From Lachnobacterium bovis DSM 14045 (lineage in GTDB: Bacteria > Bacillota > Clostridia > Lachnospirales > Lachnospiraceae), in NCBI RefSeq assembly GCF_900107245.1, contig NZ_FNPG01000006.1, positions 117,313-181,312 on the forward strand: DNA of 64,000 nucleotides, written 5' to 3'. The position numbers were made by a program, and so were the translations under genes. The notes beneath the pieces were generated by a model, which saw only the letters and a program-made list of their open reading frames with translations, did not search any database and was not told where the DNA came from. This document shows, piece by piece, positions 35,739 through 44,757 of the stretch. Numbering within the stretch: position 1 is the stretch's first letter; every line of letters begins with the position of its first letter.

Positions 35739-36863
35739 ATGGTTAGTGTCGAAAAATTTATATCAATGTTAGGGGTTGATTTTTTTGTAGGAGTACCTGA
35801 TTCAAAATTAAAAAAATTAGTTAATTATTTAATGTATAAATATGGAATAGATAACAAGCATCACTTGATAGCAGCAAATGAAGGAAATTGTGTTGCAATC
35901 GCAGCAGGTTATTATTTGGCAACGAAGAAGGTCCCTTTAGTATACTTACAAAACAGTGGAGAAGGCAACATTATTAATCCTATCGCTTCATTAATTTCTC
36001 CAGATGTATATAATATTCCAATGATTTTCGTTATAGGATGGCGAGGAGAAGACGGATTAAGGGATGAACCACAACATAAATTTCAGGGTAAGATAACAAA
36101 AGATTTAATGGATTTAATGCAAATAGAGAATGTAACACTTACAAAGGATACAACTGAAGGAATGCTATCAAAGAATATAGAAGATTTGAAAAAAGATCTT
36201 GAAAAAGGAAAAAGTGTTGCATTTTTAGCAAAGGAAAATGCATTTTCGTTTGAAAAAATAATGGAATATAAAAATGATAATAAGCTAAAACGTGAAGAAA
36301 TTATAAAAAAAATTGTTGAAGTGGCAAATGATAATGTTATAGTCTCGACTACAGGCAAGGCAAGTAGAGAGCTATTTGAAATTAGAAAAAATAAAAAGAT
36401 GTCACATAAAAACGATTTTTTAACAGTAGGATCTATGGGACATTCATCTTCTATTGCTCTTGGGATAGCGATTAGTAAATCTGATGAAAAAATATGGTGC
36501 ATAGATGGAGATGGCGCAGCTATTATGCATATGGGAGCTATACCTGTTATAGGGGCGGTAAAACCATCAAATTTTATTCATGTGATTATTAATAATGGAG
36601 CACATGAATCAGTCGGAGGAATGCCTACTGTTGCTCAGATAGGATGTGATTTTTCAGGAATTGCCAAAGCATGTGGATATAAATATGTGTATAAAGTTTC
36701 AAATATGTGGGAATTAGAAGAGGCATTGATAAAAGTTGAAAAAAACAAAGGATTAACAATGATTGAAGTTATGAGTGCAATAGGAGCAAGGAAAGATTTG
36801 GGACGTCCAACATTATCTCCAACTGAAAATAAAGAGAATTTTATGGAAAGATTAAAAGGATAG
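35739..36863 (+). CDS. Phosphonopyruvate (or sulfopyruvate) decarboxylase-like ThDP enzyme
   Basis: 374 residues. N-terminal pyrimidine-binding half with the catalytic glutamate in AANEGNCVAIAAG (about 45-57), then GEDGLRDEPQHKFQG, the phosphonopyruvate/sulfopyruvate decarboxylase hallmark. The C-terminal half holds the ThDP/Mg motif GDGAAIMHMG (about 257) ending in NN (about 286). The known reaction gives phosphonoacetaldehyde on the way to 2-aminoethylphosphonate. No PEP mutase or aminoethylphosphonate transaminase is in this operon or window, so either those are elsewhere or the substrate differs. It starts 14 bases after licD. Confidence 0.85.
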   Translation: MVSVEKFISMLGVDFFVGVPDSKLKKLVNYLMYKYGIDNKHHLIAANEGNCVAIAAGYYLATKKVPLVYLQNSGEGNIINPIASLISPDVYNIPMIFVIGWRGEDGLRDEPQHKFQGKITKDLMDLMQIENVTLTKDTTEGMLSKNIEDLKKDLEKGKSVAFLAKENAFSFEKIMEYKNDNKLKREEIIKKIVEVANDNVIVSTTGKASRELFEIRKNKKMSHKNDFLTVGSMGHSSSIALGIAISKSDEKIWCIDGDGAAIMHMGAIPVIGAVKPSNFIHVIINNGAHESVGGMPTVAQIGCDFSGIAKACGYKYVYKVSNMWELEEALIKVEKNKGLTMIEVMSAIGARKDLGRPTLSPTENKENFMERLKG

Positions 36864-36872
36864 GTGGAAAAT

Positions 36873-39758
36873 ATGTATACAGTTGATATAGTGTCTCCTT
36901 GCGGTGGTGGAAAAAGTGGAATAGAGAAAGTATTAAAATCATGGAAAAAAATAAAAAATATTAATATTAGATTTGTGCATTTAGGGCGAGGGATTGCATA
37001 TTTAGATGGTTATAGAGAAGCGTATGAATTTGACGTTTATGATAGTAATAAAGATATGGTATCCCAAACGAGTAAAATGGCAGAAACTTATTCAAAGTTT
37101 GTCTTGAAATATGGCCCCCCTAATTTAAGTATTGCTTTAAATTATCCAATCATGTCAAAAATTATTAGAGTATCTCAGAAATTATTAACTAAAGAAAATA
37201 AAGATGAGTTTAAAATAGTTTCATTTGTGCATAGTGATGTAAATATGTATGAAACAGTTGGACTTGGGGGATTAATTGAACTTGCAGAAGCAGATTACCA
37301 CTTATGTATAAATAAAACATTAATAAAACAACTAAAAGAGGCAGGAATTAACGAAAACAAAATATTTAATATTGGAAATCCTATTGAATTTCCAGAAGAA
37401 AAAATTTTTCTAAAAAGGAATTATGAAAATGGAAAAATAAGGAAAAAACAAAACAAGTTAATTTTCGTTGGAAGAGTATCTGCAGAAAAAAGATTAGATA
37501 TTATATTAGAGGCGATGTATAGAGCAAAAAGTAATTGGAAACTAAAAATTATTGGAGATGGGGAATATAAAAAAGAATTATTTGATATAGTAGAATATTT
37601 GGAATTAAGAAATAATATTGAATATTTAGGGTGGAAAGACGAACCGTGGGATTATTTAGAAGATGAAGTGGCATTGGTATCGGCGTCAGATTACGAAGGT
37701 TTTTTATTGGTGGGGGCTGAAGCATTAGCAAATGGTATTATGGTGTTGACTACTCGAACTGTTATTGATTATATAAAAGAAGGTGTTAATGGGTATTTTT
37801 TTGATAATACAGATGGTATTCAGTTAGCACAACTTCTTGATAGAATTGCAAATGGAGAAATAAAAATTCCAGATCCTAAACTATGTAGAGATTCGGTATT
37901 AGAGTATGAAGAAGAAAATTATTTAAAGAAAGTGAAGGATATTTTGTTGAGAATGATAGATAAAACAGCAAATATATCAGCTGATGACTATTTTAAACTA
38001 ATTTCAGATTTGATAGAATATAAAAAAAATGAAGAATTAGATAGAGCGTTGTTTGAAGCATTAATAAAGTATCCGTATGATTATAGATGGTATTTTATTA
38101 AGAGTTTATTAGCGGAGGCAGAGGAAGATTATGAAGAACAATTTCTATGGATTTTGCTTATAAAGTTTTTGAAAGAAGACAAAAAAATTAAACTGACAAA
38201 AAAAGATGAAGATGATGTAGAAAATACTTATATTGATTTGAGAAACAATAGAATATTAAGAAAAACTAACATTAGAAAAAAAACAATAAAGTTGTTAAAA
38301 AAATTGATTGATCTTAAAGCGTATGAATTATCTGAAATGTATGTTTCATTTTTCCTTAAATCAGAGTGTTTGGAAATAGAGTTAGGAAAAGTTTTTATGG
38401 ATCGAGAGCTTGTTACTATGTCTATGATGTTAGAGATTGGTTTGACAGAAATAAATAATGGGTGTGTTATTTTATCTAATAGAGAAGAAAGTATTGAAAA
38501 ATATAATAGTATTATAAGATATAAAGATAATACTAAAAAATTTTTTGAAGTATTAAAGAAAGTTAGATTTTGTATAGAAAGAATTTGTTACGGGATTAAA
38601 GAAATAAGAAAAAGAACTTTAGTAGATGTCATAGTGGAAAATGATATTACGCCGGAGATGTTATTAGTATTTATAAGAGGAACTGTTCCACTTGATTGTA
38701 ATAATTATTCTGTATATAAGAGAATTTTAAATTATTTAGAAAATGAAAGAGTTAGAGGAAAGACTATTAGTGAGAAATTTATCAAAAGATATGAAATGTT
38801 TCTACCTATTTTGAAGGAAATGGAACAAGGAAAAAAAGAAGTGTTGTTTCAAGAAGTAAAAGAAGAGTTTGCTTTTAAAAAGACCATATTAAATTTAGAT
38901 GAGTCAAAAAGAAGTGAAATAATAGAGTATGAAAAAAGCAAAACAGAAAAAGGGGGTAATGAGTGTGAAATCTTGAATTGCACTATAAAAGAATGGGATG
39001 AAATAAAAAGGATAATAACTGATGGTAGCAAGAACGTAGATAACAAAAAAATAGCAATTATATTTTGCACAAATGATAATGAAATGCGTCTAGAATGTGA
39101 AGCTTATTTGAGAACCTTGAAAGTCCCAGACGATTATTCATTAGAAGTAATTGAAGTTGTTAATGCAAAAAGCATGACAAGTGGATATAATGCAGCTATT
39201 ATCAATACAGATGCAAAGTATAAACTATATATTCACCATGATGTATGGATTATAGAACCTAATGTTTTATTAGAGTTAATACAGACAGTTCAAAAATTTG
39301 AGGATTTAAAGTTAGTTGGTGTTGTAGGTTCAGGAAATTTTTATATAGGTGGTTGTTGGTTTGTAGGAGAAAATTTAGAAAAAAATTTTGCTAAATTATG
39401 TCAGAACTATGAGATAGAAACACATTTAACTGAATATATTGGAAAAGACGTAGATTGTGTCGGAACACTAAATGATAAAATAAAACTATACCGAGCAAAA
39501 GCAATAGATGGGGTTTTTATGTTTACTACAATAGATGTTCCATGGAGAGAAGACGTATTTACGAACTGGCACTTTTATGACATATCAGAATGTGTGGAAT
39601 ATGTAAAAAGAGGTTATGAGTGCGCATTTTTTGATAATGGAAAAATAAATATACACCACTATGTGACGGTAAATGGTGAAGCAGCAGTAGAATACTTAGA
39701 ATGGAAGGATATTTTTTTGAATTATGTGAAAGAAATAGATGAAAAATTATTTGATTAA
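36873..39758 (+). CDS. Two-headed glycosyltransferase (GT4 plus GT2-like domain), 961 residues
   Basis: Residues about 1-370 form a family 4 GT-B enzyme: glycine-rich loop near the start (SPCGGGKSGIEKV), GRVSAEKRLD at about 198 and the E-x7-E element EGFLLVGAE at about 276. The middle (about 380-700) is helical and unassigned. The last ~240 residues are a GT2-like domain (IAIIFCTND, AINTDAKYKLYIHHDVWI) of the Glyco_tranf_2_5 type. Such fusions can add two different sugars in sequence. ATG at 36873 is preferred over GTG at 36864, which lies on the binding site. Last gene of the operon, followed by a shared terminator. Confidence 0.85.
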   Translation: MYTVDIVSPCGGGKSGIEKVLKSWKKIKNINIRFVHLGRGIAYLDGYREAYEFDVYDSNKDMVSQTSKMAETYSKFVLKYGPPNLSIALNYPIMSKIIRVSQKLLTKENKDEFKIVSFVHSDVNMYETVGLGGLIELAEADYHLCINKTLIKQLKEAGINENKIFNIGNPIEFPEEKIFLKRNYENGKIRKKQNKLIFVGRVSAEKRLDIILEAMYRAKSNWKLKIIGDGEYKKELFDIVEYLELRNNIEYLGWKDEPWDYLEDEVALVSASDYEGFLLVGAEALANGIMVLTTRTVIDYIKEGVNGYFFDNTDGIQLAQLLDRIANGEIKIPDPKLCRDSVLEYEEENYLKKVKDILLRMIDKTANISADDYFKLISDLIEYKKNEELDRALFEALIKYPYDYRWYFIKSLLAEAEEDYEEQFLWILLIKFLKEDKKIKLTKKDEDDVENTYIDLRNNRILRKTNIRKKTIKLLKKLIDLKAYELSEMYVSFFLKSECLEIELGKVFMDRELVTMSMMLEIGLTEINNGCVILSNREESIEKYNSIIRYKDNTKKFFEVLKKVRFCIERICYGIKEIRKRTLVDVIVENDITPEMLLVFIRGTVPLDCNNYSVYKRILNYLENERVRGKTISEKFIKRYEMFLPILKEMEQGKKEVLFQEVKEEFAFKKTILNLDESKRSEIIEYEKSKTEKGGNECEILNCTIKEWDEIKRIITDGSKNVDNKKIAIIFCTNDNEMRLECEAYLRTLKVPDDYSLEVIEVVNAKSMTSGYNAAIINTDAKYKLYIHHDVWIIEPNVLLELIQTVQKFEDLKLVGVVGSGNFYIGGCWFVGENLEKNFAKLCQNYEIETHLTEYIGKDVDCVGTLNDKIKLYRAKAIDGVFMFTTIDVPWREDVFTNWHFYDISECVEYVKRGYECAFFDNGKINIHHYVTVNGEAAVEYLEWKDIFLNYVKEIDEKLFD

Positions 39759-39762
39759 GGAA

Positions 39763-39839
39763 AAAAGCTACATTTACAAACAAAACCGCTATATAAAAAC
39801 ATAAGTCCAACGGTTAAAATGTTTGTAAATGTAGCTTTT
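39763..39839. terminator. Bidirectional terminator with a perfect 20-bp inverted repeat
   Basis: AAAAGCTACATTTACAAACA (39763-39782) is exactly mirrored at 39820-39839; inside, AACCG (39784-39788) pairs with CGGTT (39811-39815). T runs exist on both strands. It separates two convergent transcription units. Confidence 0.85.
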
Positions 39840-39887
39840 GTATTTATTGATTGTCTAGTCGTTAATAAATCTTTTTTATAGTATTAA

Positions 39888-41051
39888 TTAAAAGACACAC
39901 TCTATAATCTGCTCTATACGTTGGTTGTATGTAAAGTGTTTTTTAATTACTTCTAAGCCGTTTTCAATGATTTCTTTACGCTGTTTTTCGTGCTCCAAAT
40001 AATACTCACTTAATATAACGAGATCGTTATAGTTTTCAAAGTAAACAATATCTTCACCATTTGTAAAATAATCTAATATTTCAGGAGAGTATGAAGTAAT
40101 TAAAAATCCTTTGTCAGCTATTACATCAAGTGGTCGTTGAATAATTCCTGAAGGTACTGTGCGTGCTGTAAAATTCAAATTTATTGATGATTGATTGAAA
40201 ACCTGATGCATACTTGTATCATAGTCAACTGGTAGATGAGGTATAATATGATTCTTAAAATCATAAGGTGCATCAGAAAATAAGTGTACACTATAATTAA
40301 GATTACCCCGTAACATCTCAAGGGCGTTAATGCGTTCTATTTGAGATAATTTACATTGAATAATATCTACAATAAAATCTCGGTAGGTTAAAAATGAACC
40401 AACCTCATTAGGAATATCAATATACTCTTGAAATTTAGATAAAATATCATCTGTTATACAAGGAGTGATTAAATCATAACTCAAGAGATTGTGTTGAGAA
40501 CTCATTAATCCATTTATGAATCCGTGTAAATAATCTGGTAAAGATTTTATTTCATCAAACGGAATGCCTAAATATAGACGACCCACAAAACTAATATCAG
40601 GTGTATAAGGCATAGTTTGTTTCTCGTTCAAAAAATCAATATCAGTAATAGAAGTTGCAAGAGGCATGTGAAAAACGTTAGACGCGCCAAATCCTTTTAG
40701 TTTTTTACACTCAAATTTGTCAAAGTGAAAAATATATACCTCAGGATATAAAATCGTATCTGAATAAAGAGTAAAAAGGGGACAATCAAAACTCCAACTA
40801 AGATATAGAATTCCATTCTTGTGAGCATAATCAGCAATAAAAGGAAAATAATTGATGCTAAAAATAAAATCAATAGGATGTTTATTAATAATATCGTTAA
40901 AATCTGAATCAAGTTTTGCTACACTTTGTAGAGAGTAATGAGCAATGTAATCACCGTTATATACAATAACATTATGACCGTTTTCTTCTAATGCCTTTAA
41001 TACAGGAGAAAAATTAATTTCAGACCATGTGAAATATAGAATGTTCATCAT
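39888..41051 (-). CDS. CgeB-like glycosyltransferase, copy 2
   Basis: 387 residues, same design as the copy at 30043: start NILYFTWSEINFSPVLKALE, FIFSINYFPFIADYA near 65, and INLNFTARTVPSGI at about residue 290 followed by KGFLITSYSPEILDYF. It is the most divergent of the four copies, with IIQR in place of the usual PLR after the motif. GGGAGG lies 5 bases before the first of two ATG codons (41051 or 41048). It stands alone, convergent to the glycan operon, with a possible sigma-28 promoter about 60 bases upstream. Confidence 0.82.
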   Translation of the reverse strand: MMNILYFTWSEINFSPVLKALEENGHNVIVYNGDYIAHYSLQSVAKLDSDFNDIINKHPIDFIFSINYFPFIADYAHKNGILYLSWSFDCPLFTLYSDTILYPEVYIFHFDKFECKKLKGFGASNVFHMPLATSITDIDFLNEKQTMPYTPDISFVGRLYLGIPFDEIKSLPDYLHGFINGLMSSQHNLLSYDLITPCITDDILSKFQEYIDIPNEVGSFLTYRDFIVDIIQCKLSQIERINALEMLRGNLNYSVHLFSDAPYDFKNHIIPHLPVDYDTSMHQVFNQSSINLNFTARTVPSGIIQRPLDVIADKGFLITSYSPEILDYFTNGEDIVYFENYNDLVILSEYYLEHEKQRKEIIENGLEVIKKHFTYNQRIEQIIECVF

Positions 41052-41108
41052 AATAGCCTCCCTTAAATAATATTCTAAGAGCCTTTTGCTCTAACGTTTC
41101 TACACTCT

Positions 41109-41135
41109 ATTTCGGATTCTTTTTGCTCAAAATTA
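41109..41135 (-). promoter_or_regulatory. Weak sigma-28-like promoter before CgeB-like copy 2
   Basis: Minus strand: TAATTTTG (41135-41128), 11 bases, TCCGAAAT (41116-41109), 5/8 matches in each box. The spacing and the CCGA core are right. The remaining 41052-41359 gap is AT-rich and otherwise holds only the next terminator. Confidence 0.35.
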
Positions 41136-41280
41136 GTTTTTGGAATTATCTTTTGGAAATATCCAAAAAAAGAGAAAATAAAAAAACTTTGAATAAATAA
41201 AATTGTACCTTTAAAAAGAGAAAACAAAAAATTTAATAAGATTCAAAATCAGAATACCATTATCAGAAAACTGAAGATAT

Positions 41281-41316
41281 ATAAAAGGGAGATACCACGC
41301 TAAGTGTGATATCTCC
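41281..41316 (-). terminator. Terminator after the FliD-like gene
   Basis: On the minus strand GGAGATATCACAC pairs with GCGTGGTATCTCC (with two mismatches or wobbles) around a 3-base loop, followed by CTTTTAT. Confidence 0.7.
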
Positions 41317-41359
41317 ACCTAAATTGTTAAAATAAAACACCTGTAAAAGCCACGGCGGA

Positions 41360-42658
41360 TCAAACATAATTATCAAGAAATAAACCAACAAATGAAGAAG
41401 GTAGGTAAGGAGTAGGAAAATTATTATATGGTGGCTTATATTCATAAATTATTCGATCCATATAGGCGAATGGATTAATGGAAATATCATCAGCTTTATT
41501 TCCAATAGAGTTTTTAAAATTGTTTAATGTAGCAAAAGTTGTTTCAATATTTTCTGAAGAAATTGCATCTTCTAACAAAATATCGTTTACAAAAACGTAT
41601 CCATTATCATTAACTTCAAGCCCAATTGAATCAAGTTGAGACTTCATGCTGGTAGAAACACTAGCCATATTGATAAAAAACTGACTTCTATTTGTGTTTC
41701 GATTAGGAATAGTGGCATATTTTTGAGCCAAAGTTAGCATATTGTTGTATGCTGTAGTTAAATTTGTGACATTATCAAAAATAGCATCAAAATTGTTTTT
41801 GAATCCAATTTTTGATGTTGAATTTTTCCCTTCTTTAAGTAGTTCGATTTCTAATCCATTATCTAACGAAAAAGAGTTAGACGTAGTTGAGTATTCATCG
41901 TCATTAATTGTAAAATTTGCATTTGTTGGAGATTGTGTAACATTTGAAATCCCCAAAATATTCATTACAGCAATATCATTAGCCTTAGAAGAAGGAAAAA
42001 TATTAAATTGGTTTGCGCCGGTTTCTGGTACTCCCGTGTTGATAGAAGAAATCCTAATAGCGTGTTTATTGTCGTCATCACTAACAAGAGATGCTTCAAC
42101 ACCAATATGAGCTGAATTAATCAAATTTACCAATTTACGTTGAACAGAGAGATTGTCTTCCCCAAGTTTAACGTTAAATTGAAATTCATATGTAGCAGAT
42201 TGGGTTTTCAAGTCAAAAGAATAATTACCTATTGGAAGAGACATATTGTTGTCTTTTAAATAATTCCCAGTATTAATCTGAGGTTTAGCTAGCGAATTAA
42301 CGCATAAATAAAAAGAATCGCCATTATCAAGCGATGATTCACCAGTAAATAAAGCTTTTGCAACAATCGGATTAGATGAGTAAGCGACCTTTTTTTCAAA
42401 ACAGCTATTAATATCTTCGTTTTCCGATAAGGAAGCTACAATGTGTAAAAGATTTCTAGAGCTCTCCTTTATATCAATTGCAAATCGTTTTGCAGTAGAA
42501 GGTTCAGTAAGTTTGAAAAGAGGAGAGTTTTTATTTACCTGAATCATTTTGGTATAAACTTTTTTTAGGTCATTTTTAGAATGACTATCATACTTGGACG
42601 ATTTCCTACTATTACTGGATTGTAAAAAATAAGTATACGCATTCTCGATTTTTGGCAT
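41360..42658 (-). CDS. Divergent FliD-like flagellar protein
   Basis: 432 residues without signal peptide or membrane segment. Middle and C-terminal parts look like a filament cap: a flagellin-IN type unit around 243-270 (FTINDDEYSTTSNSFS, then LDNGLEIELL), then the FliD-like helix FDAIFDNVTNLTTAYNNMLTLA (about 300). The first ~100 residues (PKIENAYTYFLQSSNSRKSS, polar) do not resemble FliD. The extreme C-terminus (PSSFVGLFLDNYV) is hydrophobic, as in exported axial proteins. AAAGGAGGGGAG precedes the ATG. It may be an alternative cap, or a shorter hook- or filament-associated protein; confidence in the FliD relation is moderate. Confidence 0.6.
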   Translation of the reverse strand: MPKIENAYTYFLQSSNSRKSSKYDSHSKNDLKKVYTKMIQVNKNSPLFKLTEPSTAKRFAIDIKESSRNLLHIVASLSENEDINSCFEKKVAYSSNPIVAKALFTGESSLDNGDSFYLCVNSLAKPQINTGNYLKDNNMSLPIGNYSFDLKTQSATYEFQFNVKLGEDNLSVQRKLVNLINSAHIGVEASLVSDDDNKHAIRISSINTGVPETGANQFNIFPSSKANDIAVMNILGISNVTQSPTNANFTINDDEYSTTSNSFSLDNGLEIELLKEGKNSTSKIGFKNNFDAIFDNVTNLTTAYNNMLTLAQKYATIPNRNTNRSQFFINMASVSTSMKSQLDSIGLEVNDNGYVFVNDILLEDAISSENIETTFATLNNFKNSIGNKADDISINPFAYMDRIIYEYKPPYNNFPTPYLPSSFVGLFLDNYV

Positions 42659-42764
42659 CTTCTCCCCTCCTTTCTGAAACTTACTATGGAGAGTAAACGG
42701 AAAAAATACGCCATTTAAAAACTACTATTAAAATCCTATTGAAAATTAGTAAATAACACAATTA

Positions 42765-42945
42765 TATGTTCTAATAATTAAACGTGAAAAATAACAAGTA
42801 AAAAGGGGTAACTTAGATGTAAAAAAGTATGTTCAGATAATTATACGTGAAAAAATAAATAAGTAAAAATAACAAGTGAAAAGAAGCAACTTAGATGAAA
42901 AAAAATAGTATATTCAAAATGTAACATGTAAAAAAATTAAAACTT
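42765..42945. repeat. Degenerate tandem repeat, about 2.5 copies of 63-81 bases
   Basis: Units begin TATGTTC at 42765 and 42828 and TATATTC at 42909. Shared landmarks follow: ACGTGAAAAA, AACAAGT, AACTTAGATG and a poly-A stretch. The second copy carries an extra ~18 bases; the third is partial. Confidence 0.6.
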
Positions 42946-43116
42946 CAACAAGTATTATAACATATCACATAAGGAAAAGTATTAAATATAGTACTTCTTA
43001 TAAAGATAAGTATAATCTATAGAAACATTATATAACATATAAGTAAAAAAATCAATATATATTAATAATTATACTTGCTTTTTTTTGTAAAAAGTGGTAA
43101 AATCAAAAAAAATATA

Positions 43117-43145
43117 TTGACGAGAAAATAATATTGTGTTATATT
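43117..43145 (+). promoter_or_regulatory. Promoter of the rpmG-secE-nusG-rplK-rplA unit
   Basis: TTGACG (43117-43122), 17 bases, TATATT (43140-43145), about 80 bases before rpmG. Confidence 0.75.
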
Positions 43146-43226
43146 TAGAAGGCTTAAAAGTAGGTCTTTTTTTTATGCCCAAATAAATGGGTTAAGCAAC
43201 AAAGAAATTAAACGGAGGTGGAAGTT

Positions 43227-43376
43227 GTGCGCACAAAGATTACATTAGCTTGCACAGAGTGCCAGCGTCGTAATTATAACATGACAAAGGACAAAAAAGC
43301 TCATCCGGACAGAATGGAAACAAAGAAGTACTGCAGATTCTGCAAGACACATACAGTACATAAAGAAACAAAATAG
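43227..43376 (+). CDS. rpmG: 50S ribosomal protein L33
   Basis: 49 residues starting GTG at 43227 with GGAGG about 9 bases upstream; stop TAG at 43374-43376. Residues [16 protein letters not shown] and the C-terminal [14 protein letters not shown] are those of L33. Cysteine pairs C9/C12 and C36/C39 form the zinc ribbon of the zinc-binding L33 type. It sits in front of secE, its conserved place in Bacillota. Confidence 0.95.
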   Translation: MRTKITLACTECQRRNYNMTKDKKAHPDRMETKKYCRFCKTHTVHKETK

Positions 43377-43402
43377 TCTGAATAGAGTGAAGGAGTGAGA
43401 AA

Positions 43403-43618
43403 ATGGGAGAAACCGAAAAGTTAGAAAAAGCTCCAAAAACGAGCTGGTTTACCGGTCTTAAGACTGAGTTCAAAAAGATTATCTGGCCAGATCAAAAAAC
43501 ACTTACAAGACAGACTACAGCTGTTATTGTGATTTCTATCGTAGCAGGAGCAATCATCGCTTTAATGGATAGAGCTATTCAATATGGCGTAGACTACATA
43601 GTAGGATTTACATTGTAA
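43403..43618 (+). CDS. secE: Preprotein translocase subunit SecE
   Basis: 71-residue single-span membrane protein of the SecYEG channel. The conserved amphipathic FKKIIWPDQKTLTRQT segment (about 23-38) precedes the membrane helix at about 40-58; this is the short SecE form of Gram-positive bacteria. AAGGAG precedes the ATG, and nusG follows after 16 bases. Confidence 0.95.
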   Translation: MGETEKLEKAPKTSWFTGLKTEFKKIIWPDQKTLTRQTTAVIVISIVAGAIIALMDRAIQYGVDYIVGFTL

Positions 43619-43634
43619 TGGAGGAAGACGATTT

Positions 43635-44153
43635 ATGTCAGAAACAAATTGGTATGTAGTTCATACATACTCAGGATATGAGAACAAGGTCAAAGCAAAT
43701 ATCGAAAAGACAATTGAAAACAGACATCTTGAAGATCAAATCTTAGAAGTACGAGTTCCTATGGAAGAAGTACTAGAAGTGAAGAACGGTACCAAGAAAC
43801 AGGTTTCCAAGAAAATGTTTCCAGGATATGTTTTAGTTCATATGATTATGAATGATGACACATGGTACGTGGTAAGAAACACTCGTGGCGTGACTGGATT
43901 CGTTGGACCGGGAAGTAAACCCGTTCCTCTCACTGAAGCTGAAATGAAACCATTAGGTATCAAATCAGAAAGCGTTGTTATTGATTTTGAAGTCGGTGAT
44001 ACAATTGTTGTTATCGGTGGCGTTTGGAAAGATACAGTAGGAGTTATCCAAACAATCAATGAACACAAACAAACAGTTACAATTAAGGTTGAACTGTTCG
44101 GTCGCGAAACACCGGTTGAAGTAAGTTTCGCAGATGTTAAGAAAATGAATTAA
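43635..44153 (+). CDS. nusG: Transcription elongation/antitermination factor NusG
   Basis: 172 residues: N-terminal NGN domain ([20 protein letters not shown], then FPGYVLVHM), which binds the RNA polymerase clamp, and the C-terminal KOW domain ([19 protein letters not shown], about 123-141), which contacts Rho or ribosomal protein S10. GGAGG precedes the start. It is co-transcribed with secE and rplK. Confidence 0.97.
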   Translation: MSETNWYVVHTYSGYENKVKANIEKTIENRHLEDQILEVRVPMEEVLEVKNGTKKQVSKKMFPGYVLVHMIMNDDTWYVVRNTRGVTGFVGPGSKPVPLTEAEMKPLGIKSESVVIDFEVGDTIVVIGGVWKDTVGVIQTINEHKQTVTIKVELFGRETPVEVSFADVKKMN

Positions 44154-44166
44154 GGAGGCAATTCCA

Positions 44167-44592
44167 ATGGCAAAAAAAGTTGAAGGATATATTAAATTGC
44201 AGATCCCTGCAGGTAAAGCAACTCCAGCTCCTCCAGTTGGACCTGCACTTGGACAGCATGGTGTAAATATCGTAGAGTTTACAAAACAATTTAACGCAAA
44301 AACAGCAGACCAGGGAGATTTATTAATTCCTGTAGTTATTACTGTATATGCAGATAGAAGTTTCAGTTTTGTAACTAAAACTCCACCAGCACCAGTATTA
44401 ATTAAAAAAGCATGCAACATTAAGAGTGGTTCAGGTGAACCAAACAAAACAAAAGTTGCAAAGATTACAAGAGCTCAGCTTCAAGAAATCGCTGAGTTGA
44501 AAATGCCAGATTTAAATGCAGCTAACATTGATTCAGCTATTAGCATGATCGCTGGTACTGCTAGATCTATGGGTGTTGAAGTAGTAGACTAA
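44167..44592 (+). CDS. rplK: 50S ribosomal protein L11
   Basis: 141 residues, full length. The N-terminal domain has the conserved proline-rich helix ([19 protein letters not shown]), where thiopeptides act, and the C-terminal RNA-binding domain ends in [21 protein letters not shown] precedes the ATG. It is followed by 165 bases that contain the L1 control hairpin before rplA. Confidence 0.97.
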   Translation: MAKKVEGYIKLQIPAGKATPAPPVGPALGQHGVNIVEFTKQFNAKTADQGDLLIPVVITVYADRSFSFVTKTPPAPVLIKKACNIKSGSGEPNKTKVAKITRAQLQEIAELKMPDLNAANIDSAISMIAGTARSMGVEVVD

Positions 44593-44712
44593 TTTTGTAA
44601 TCGATTAGTAATATTTCTTTCTGCTTGGTTTTATAAACTCTGAGAGAAATAAAACATAAAGCAGATAGGCATTGATAGATGACAAATTAAAGGGCATTAA
44701 AAATAATAACAA

Positions 44713-44748
44713 GTGGGAGGGCCCTCTCCCGATAATACCACCAGGAGG
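44713..44748 (+). promoter_or_regulatory. Probable L1-binding autoregulatory leader before rplA
   Basis: Outer stem GTGG (44713-44716) with CCAC (44738-44741); inner GC-rich hairpin GAGGGCCCTC (44717-44726); asymmetric internal loop containing GATAATA. This two-stem layout, like the L1 site in 23S rRNA, ends against the Shine-Dalgarno AGGAGG (44743-44748), so L1 binding would block translation. Confidence 0.55.
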
Positions 44749-44757
44749 TTATTTTTC

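Larger units (their letters stand above)
42659..43226. other. 568-base AT-rich gap between the FliD-like gene and rpmG
   Basis: It holds a degenerate tandem repeat (42765-42945), the rpmG promoter (43117-43145) and, nearest 42659, the ribosome binding site of the minus-strand gene. I see no further gene in it. Confidence 0.7.

Noticed and set aside
39763..39839. Insertion-sequence terminal inverted repeats
   Set aside because: The 20-bp arms enclose only 37 bases and no transposase; T runs on both strands and convergent genes fit a bidirectional terminator.
42765..42945. CRISPR array
   Set aside because: Only about 2.5 long, degenerate units of unequal length and no unique spacers or cas genes.
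43965..44447. 160-codon minus-strand frame over nusG-rplK
   Set aside because: Spans two essential genes on the other strand, no start signal, no similarity.
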